Source: a virus. Taken from it: DNA of 29,960 nucleotides. Each line of letters begins with the position of its first letter. Positions within the stretch are counted from its first letter, which is position 1. Below the pieces are notes generated by a model that saw only the letters and a list, made by a program, of their open reading frames with translations, was not told where the DNA came from and did no database searches. The DNA lies in the IMG/VR virus record IMGVR_UViG_3300042298_000433, positions 1-29,960 of that record; one strand, given 5' to 3'. Shown piece after piece: positions 26,736 through 29,960 of this stretch. The position numbers and the translations under genes were made by a program.

Positions 26736-26746
26736 TTTGTAAATTA
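26736..26746 (+). repeat. TTTGTAAATTA motif, copy 4
   Basis: Begins one base after the TAA (26733-26735) and lies 14 bases before the ATG at 26761. Confidence 0.6.
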
Positions 26747-26760
26747 TTAAAAGGTTGTAT

Positions 26761-27204
26761 ATGAATAATCTTGTCGAGTTTTACGAGTTTGTTAAAGACT
26801 TCGCAGAGAGGCACATGATGGTCAACGAGTTCAAAGTCCTTGGTAACGAGGAAGAACTTGAGAACATTGACCCAGGCCCTCGTGTGCTTGTTTTGATTCC
26901 TTTGTCTAGCGACATTTCCAGAGAAGGAAACAGACCAATTTACAGCGTTGAGTTTTTACTGCTTGTTGCTGACAAGGCTGATGAGAACGACTCTTTGCAG
27001 TTGCTGTCTTCTACCGAGGAGAACATCTTTGTTATCGGTCAGTTGCAGGACTACATTCAACAGCAATCGAAGGACGCAGAGTTCGGTACAATTGAGATTG
27101 TTAACCAACTTCGTGATGACTATAACATCACTTCAGCATACACACGCTTCACGATGATCTTTACTAGAAAGAAGCACGGAAGACCCATCAATCTAACAGC
27201 ATAA
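26761..27204 (+). CDS. unknown 147-residue protein, possible tail-terminator-like
   Basis: MNNLVEFYEFVKDFAERH, then beta strands (RVLVLIPLSSDIS, IYSVEFLLLVADKAD), a helix (NIFVIGQLQDYIQQQ) and a final strand pair (YTRFTMIFTRK). An alpha/beta protein of this size between terminase and tape measure resembles tail terminator or head-completion proteins in layout only. The ATG at 26761 is used; a TTG two codons earlier is unlikely. Confidence 0.6.
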   Translation: MNNLVEFYEFVKDFAERHMMVNEFKVLGNEEELENIDPGPRVLVLIPLSSDISREGNRPIYSVEFLLLVADKADENDSLQLLSSTEENIFVIGQLQDYIQQQSKDAEFGTIEIVNQLRDDYNITSAYTRFTMIFTRKKHGRPINLTA

Positions 27205-27208
27205 TAAG

Positions 27209-27391
27209 ATGGCTAAGAGAAAGAAGATCGAATTAACAGAAGAGCTTACGCAGCCTATTGTACTTGGTGAATACACCTTAGATGTTGTTCCAGCGCCCGG
27301 AGAAGACTTGTACAAGTGCATCGAGTGCGGAGGCATCAATGAGACCAAACAGTGCAAGAGATGCGGTGGTAGCATTTCTCGCAAACTGTGA
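27209..27391 (+). CDS. 60-residue zinc-ribbon protein
   Basis: YKCIECGGINETKQCKRCGG gives two CxxC pairs 10 residues apart, a minimal zinc ribbon. The N-terminal part is a basic lead (MAKRKKIELTEEL) and a strand. Its stop overlaps the next start (GTGA), so the two are coupled. In this position it may bind the following protein or nucleic acid. Confidence 0.7.
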   Translation: MAKRKKIELTEELTQPIVLGEYTLDVVPAPGEDLYKCIECGGINETKQCKRCGGSISRKL

Positions 27392-28023
27392 TAAGCCCAC
27401 AAAAACAATCTGGTCAACTGCGTTCACTACTTATCAAGGAATTGAGAAGTAGAGGCGTTAGGGATAGTATTGCGAATAGATTAAAGGACAACAAGAACTT
27501 AGGTTCTTACGACCTTTACAAAACGGCTTTAATGATTCAGGAAGAGAGGGCCATAAGAACGAGGTACAATATCGATAAAGAAACCGGAGCTATATACAAC
27601 GTAAGAATTGAATATAACCTCGTTCTTCCTTTCTACGCAAAGAGAATAGACACAGTTCTATCCAAAGGGCTAACCACTTCAAATTATCCGGGATGGGCAA
27701 TTCAAGACTGGATAGATACTAAGTCAAACTTTACTTGGAAGATAAGACCACGTTACTTCCAGAAGGTAAAAAGTAAGTCCGGTAAAGTGTATATATATGA
27801 GAGAGACATTCAAGACCCGACTTGGCGAAATGCACTTGCCTATCGGATTTTGATGGCTATCAGAAAACGTGGTGGCATTAAAAACAAAACTGCATTAATC
27901 ACCGCTGCTGAAATTGGCTTTCAGTTTGCGGTGCTTCGTGCTTCTGAGATATTTAACGAACTCTGGGACATCGACCTATCTCAAGAAATTGAATCACAGA
28001 TTATTGCAAACTTCGACCTATAA
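27388..28023 (+). CDS. unknown 211-residue protein before the tape measure
   Basis: GTG start overlapping the zinc-ribbon stop (GTGA). Basic helical N-terminus (QLRSLLIKELRSRGVRDSIA), central aromatic-rich part (YNLVLPFYAKRIDTVLSKG) and C-terminal helices (NALAYRILMAIRKRGG, FQFAVLRASEIFNELW). The stop overlaps the tape measure start (TAATG). A tail-completion or tape-measure-associated protein is likely from position. Not recognised. Confidence 0.6.
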   Translation: MISPQKQSGQLRSLLIKELRSRGVRDSIANRLKDNKNLGSYDLYKTALMIQEERAIRTRYNIDKETGAIYNVRIEYNLVLPFYAKRIDTVLSKGLTTSNYPGWAIQDWIDTKSNFTWKIRPRYFQKVKSKSGKVYIYERDIQDPTWRNALAYRILMAIRKRGGIKNKTALITAAEIGFQFAVLRASEIFNELWDIDLSQEIESQIIANFDL

Positions 28024-29960
28024 TGGCTAAGAATACCAAGACGCTTTCGGCTGATGTTGTAAAACTTTCAGAAGAATTAAAAAGACTTTCTGCCGAACTT
28101 TCTAAAACCAAGAAGGGTACAATTGAGTATACAGTTGCCTACAACAAGCTAGTTAAGGTAATAAAGGAAACAACTCAAGCGTCAAGTGTCCTTGAACAAA
28201 GAACAAAGAGCCTTTCTTCAGCAAATAAAACTCACACACAGAGTATTAATGCTGCCGCAAGTGCGCAACGGAATTTTAATTCTGCTGTGAAAGATGCGTC
28301 AAGCACTATTAGTAAGTCATCAAAAGGTGGCGGATTTATGGACAAGTTTCTTGGTTCATTTACCCCGGCAAAATTAGGTTCTACACTTGGAACAGTAACT
28401 AGATTCCTTGGTGTTGGTAGTGCTGTCTTTGCTGCCGTTGAAGGTATCAAGCAAATAACGATAGAGTCTTTTAAGACTTTTGTTTCATTAGAACAGCAGT
28501 TTGCTTCACTTTCTGCAATATCTGGTGCTACTGCTAGCCAGATGGAAGAATTGCAAAAAGCAACTTTTGAGGTAGCGTCATCAACTGGTTACACCACTAG
28601 TGAAATAATCCAACTGGAGTCAAGCCTTATTAAACTTGGTGTTCCAATTGAAAGTGTAACAGACTCGCTTGGAGTCATTTCTATGGCATCAAGAGCTTTG
28701 GGTGCTGACCTTTCTCAAGTTGGTGAATTGTTGTTTAAGGTGTCAGATCAGTTTGGACTAACTCAATCTGAACTTGGTTCAACAGCGGCAACACTTGTAA
28801 AGTCCATAAACGAATCTGCGCTTTCTTTTGAAGAGTTTGGAACTGCTATACAGTATGTTGGTCCGATTGCAAATCAATTAGGGGTTACATTCCAAGAGAC
28901 AAGTGGATACATGGAAATCCTTTCTAATGCTGGATTCAAGGCATCTAAGATTGGTACTGGTCTTCGTGATATTTTTATTGACATAAAAACTCCAGGAGAA
29001 GAACTTTCTGACACAATACAGAGGTTAGCTGGTGAAAACTTGAGTTTGTCTGAAGCTGTTGACCTTGTTGGAAAAACATCCGCAGCTCAATTATTTGTAC
29101 TGCTTAGAAATGCAGACGCAATAAAAAGACTATCAGATGCAACCTTGTCTGCTGACGATGCATTAAGAGATATGTCTGACTTATTGTTAGCAAACTCTAA
29201 GAATATGAATACAACCCAAGGTAGACTAAACTCTCTTAGCACTGCTTGGGAAGCATATAAAAATAGAGTTGGTCAGGCAATAACAAGCACAGAGTTATTT
29301 ATTAGACTTCTTGGGATACTTGACTCAAAGGCAGAGGCTACAGCAAGAGCATACAATAGAATTGCAAATCTATCACAGGGTCAATTCAATCTACTTACTC
29401 AGCAATTTTCAGCAGCTACTGGACCATTCCAAAGAGCGCAGATAGCATCTACAGCAATTAAAAAAGAAGAATTAGATGCCCTAAGAAGGACTTATCAATT
29501 ACAAGTTCCAACAGCAGATAAGAAGTCTGGACTTACTTTTGAGAAATTCCTTGAGGAGGTATCTCTTGGTCAAAGAGAGCAGGGTTCTAATGCTGGTCAA
29601 GCATTGTTTGGATTCACCAATACTCTTAATGAGATAAGATTACAAGCAAAAGAACAGGATAACATATTAAAAATAAAACAACAGCAATTAGGCAAGTATG
29701 AAGATGCATACAGTCAACTTGAAAAACTAACTGGAAAAACTCTTGAAAACCAAGCAGAAGCATTATTAGTTAAATTATCAGAAGAAAGCAAAAGACTTCA
29801 AGATCAAATTTTAGCTACACCAGACGACGATAAGTACAAGCAAGAACTTGAGGCAAGACTTGTTGTTACTCAACAATACACAAATAGAATTGGAGAACTT
29901 CTTTCTGGAGATGCTGAAAGACAAGCTGAGATAGATGAGAAAAATAAAAAAGAAGAAGAA
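28023..29960 (+). CDS. tape measure protein, 5' part
   Basis: ATG at 28023; 646 codons are visible and the frame is open at the window end. The opening is a coiled coil (LSEELKRLSAELSKTKK). A hydrophobic stretch (FLGVGSAVFAAVEGI, about residues 123-142) follows, then the TP901-type tape measure core from about residue 155 to 370: SAISGATASQMEELQKATFE, SSTGYTTSEIIQLESSLIKLG, VISMASRALGADLSQVGE, and the later KIGTGLRDIFIDIKTPG. A long coiled coil continues to the end. The protein sets tail length. It is coupled to the gene before it (TAATG). Confidence 0.92.
   Translation, partial: MAKNTKTLSADVVKLSEELKRLSAELSKTKKGTIEYTVAYNKLVKVIKETTQASSVLEQRTKSLSSANKTHTQSINAAASAQRNFNSAVKDASSTISKSSKGGGFMDKFLGSFTPAKLGSTLGTVTRFLGVGSAVFAAVEGIKQITIESFKTFVSLEQQFASLSAISGATASQMEELQKATFEVASSTGYTTSEIIQLESSLIKLGVPIESVTDSLGVISMASRALGADLSQVGELLFKVSDQFGLTQSELGSTAATLVKSINESALSFEEFGTAIQYVGPIANQLGVTFQETSGYMEILSNAGFKASKIGTGLRDIFIDIKTPGEELSDTIQRLAGENLSLSEAVDLVGKTSAAQLFVLLRNADAIKRLSDATLSADDALRDMSDLLLANSKNMNTTQGRLNSLSTAWEAYKNRVGQAITSTELFIRLLGILDSKAEATARAYNRIANLSQGQFNLLTQQFSAATGPFQRAQIASTAIKKEELDALRRTYQLQVPTADKKSGLTFEKFLEEVSLGQREQGSNAGQALFGFTNTLNEIRLQAKEQDNILKIKQQQLGKYEDAYSQLEKLTGKTLENQAEALLVKLSEESKRLQDQILATPDDDKYKQELEARLVVTQQYTNRIGELLSGDAERQAEIDEKNKKEEE

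Overview
This window is part of the genome of a long-tailed double-stranded DNA phage (probably a siphovirus) of a Bacteroidota host. The virion and DNA-packaging genes are recognisable, and several intergenic gaps carry the Bacteroidota-type promoter TTTG / about 19-20 nt / TAnnTTTG. Starts lack clear Shine-Dalgarno sequences and have A-rich leaders instead. Both ends cut through genes: a virion gene of unknown role at base 1 and the tape measure gene at base 29960. The identification rests on motif reading only; no database search was possible.

Left arm, + strand (1-11.7 kb): late genes. These are a partial virion gene, a small conserved head-region protein, an XkdF-type prohead protease with an acidic tail, the major capsid protein, a probable tail-tube protein, a small unknown, the portal, a head-tail connector, and a 1282-residue tail fibre ending in an S74 auto-cleaving chaperone. 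A lysis block follows: two small membrane proteins (holin candidates), a very basic 36-residue peptide, an M15 peptidase endolysin, a 33-residue overlapping ORF, and a u-spanin-like lipoprotein. Strong hairpin terminators follow the capsid gene, the tube gene, the 89-residue coiled-coil gene and a possible small RNA after the spanin.

Middle, - strand (23.25 down to 11.7 kb): one long early/replication array. Read in transcription order it holds about ten small unknown genes sharing a start-codon leader, a DnaA domain IV-like protein beside an AT-rich tract, a tRNA-Arg(UCU), small unknowns, an ERF annealing protein, a PD-(D/E)XK exonuclease, a second DnaA-IV/HTH-like protein, an SSB-like protein, a DnaB-type helicase, a DUF1599-like protein, a possible PD-(D/E)XK nuclease, a RusA-type resolvase and several small proteins. 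Many of these genes overlap by 1-10 bases, as in tightly coupled operons.

Between the divergent arms (23.25-24.06 kb) lies about 800 bp without a convincing gene. It contains a perfect 64-nt four-way-junction fold, about 330 nt with several nested and pseudoknot-like pairings read from a consensus - strand promoter, a 9-bp inverted repeat around that promoter's -33 box, and five copies of the nonamer TATAATGTA just upstream of the late + strand promoter. A 16-mer from this array recurs in an 18-bp palindrome that overlaps the start codon of the DnaA-IV-like gene at 19.86 kb, suggesting a shared regulator or an initiator/iteron system. This control region is the most novel part of the window.

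Right arm, + strand (24.06-29.96 kb): a small unknown gene whose ATG sits three bases after the promoter, small and large terminase subunits, four small virion/assembly genes and the tape measure protein. If the genome is circular or circularly permuted, this arm would continue, after missing tail genes, into the left edge.
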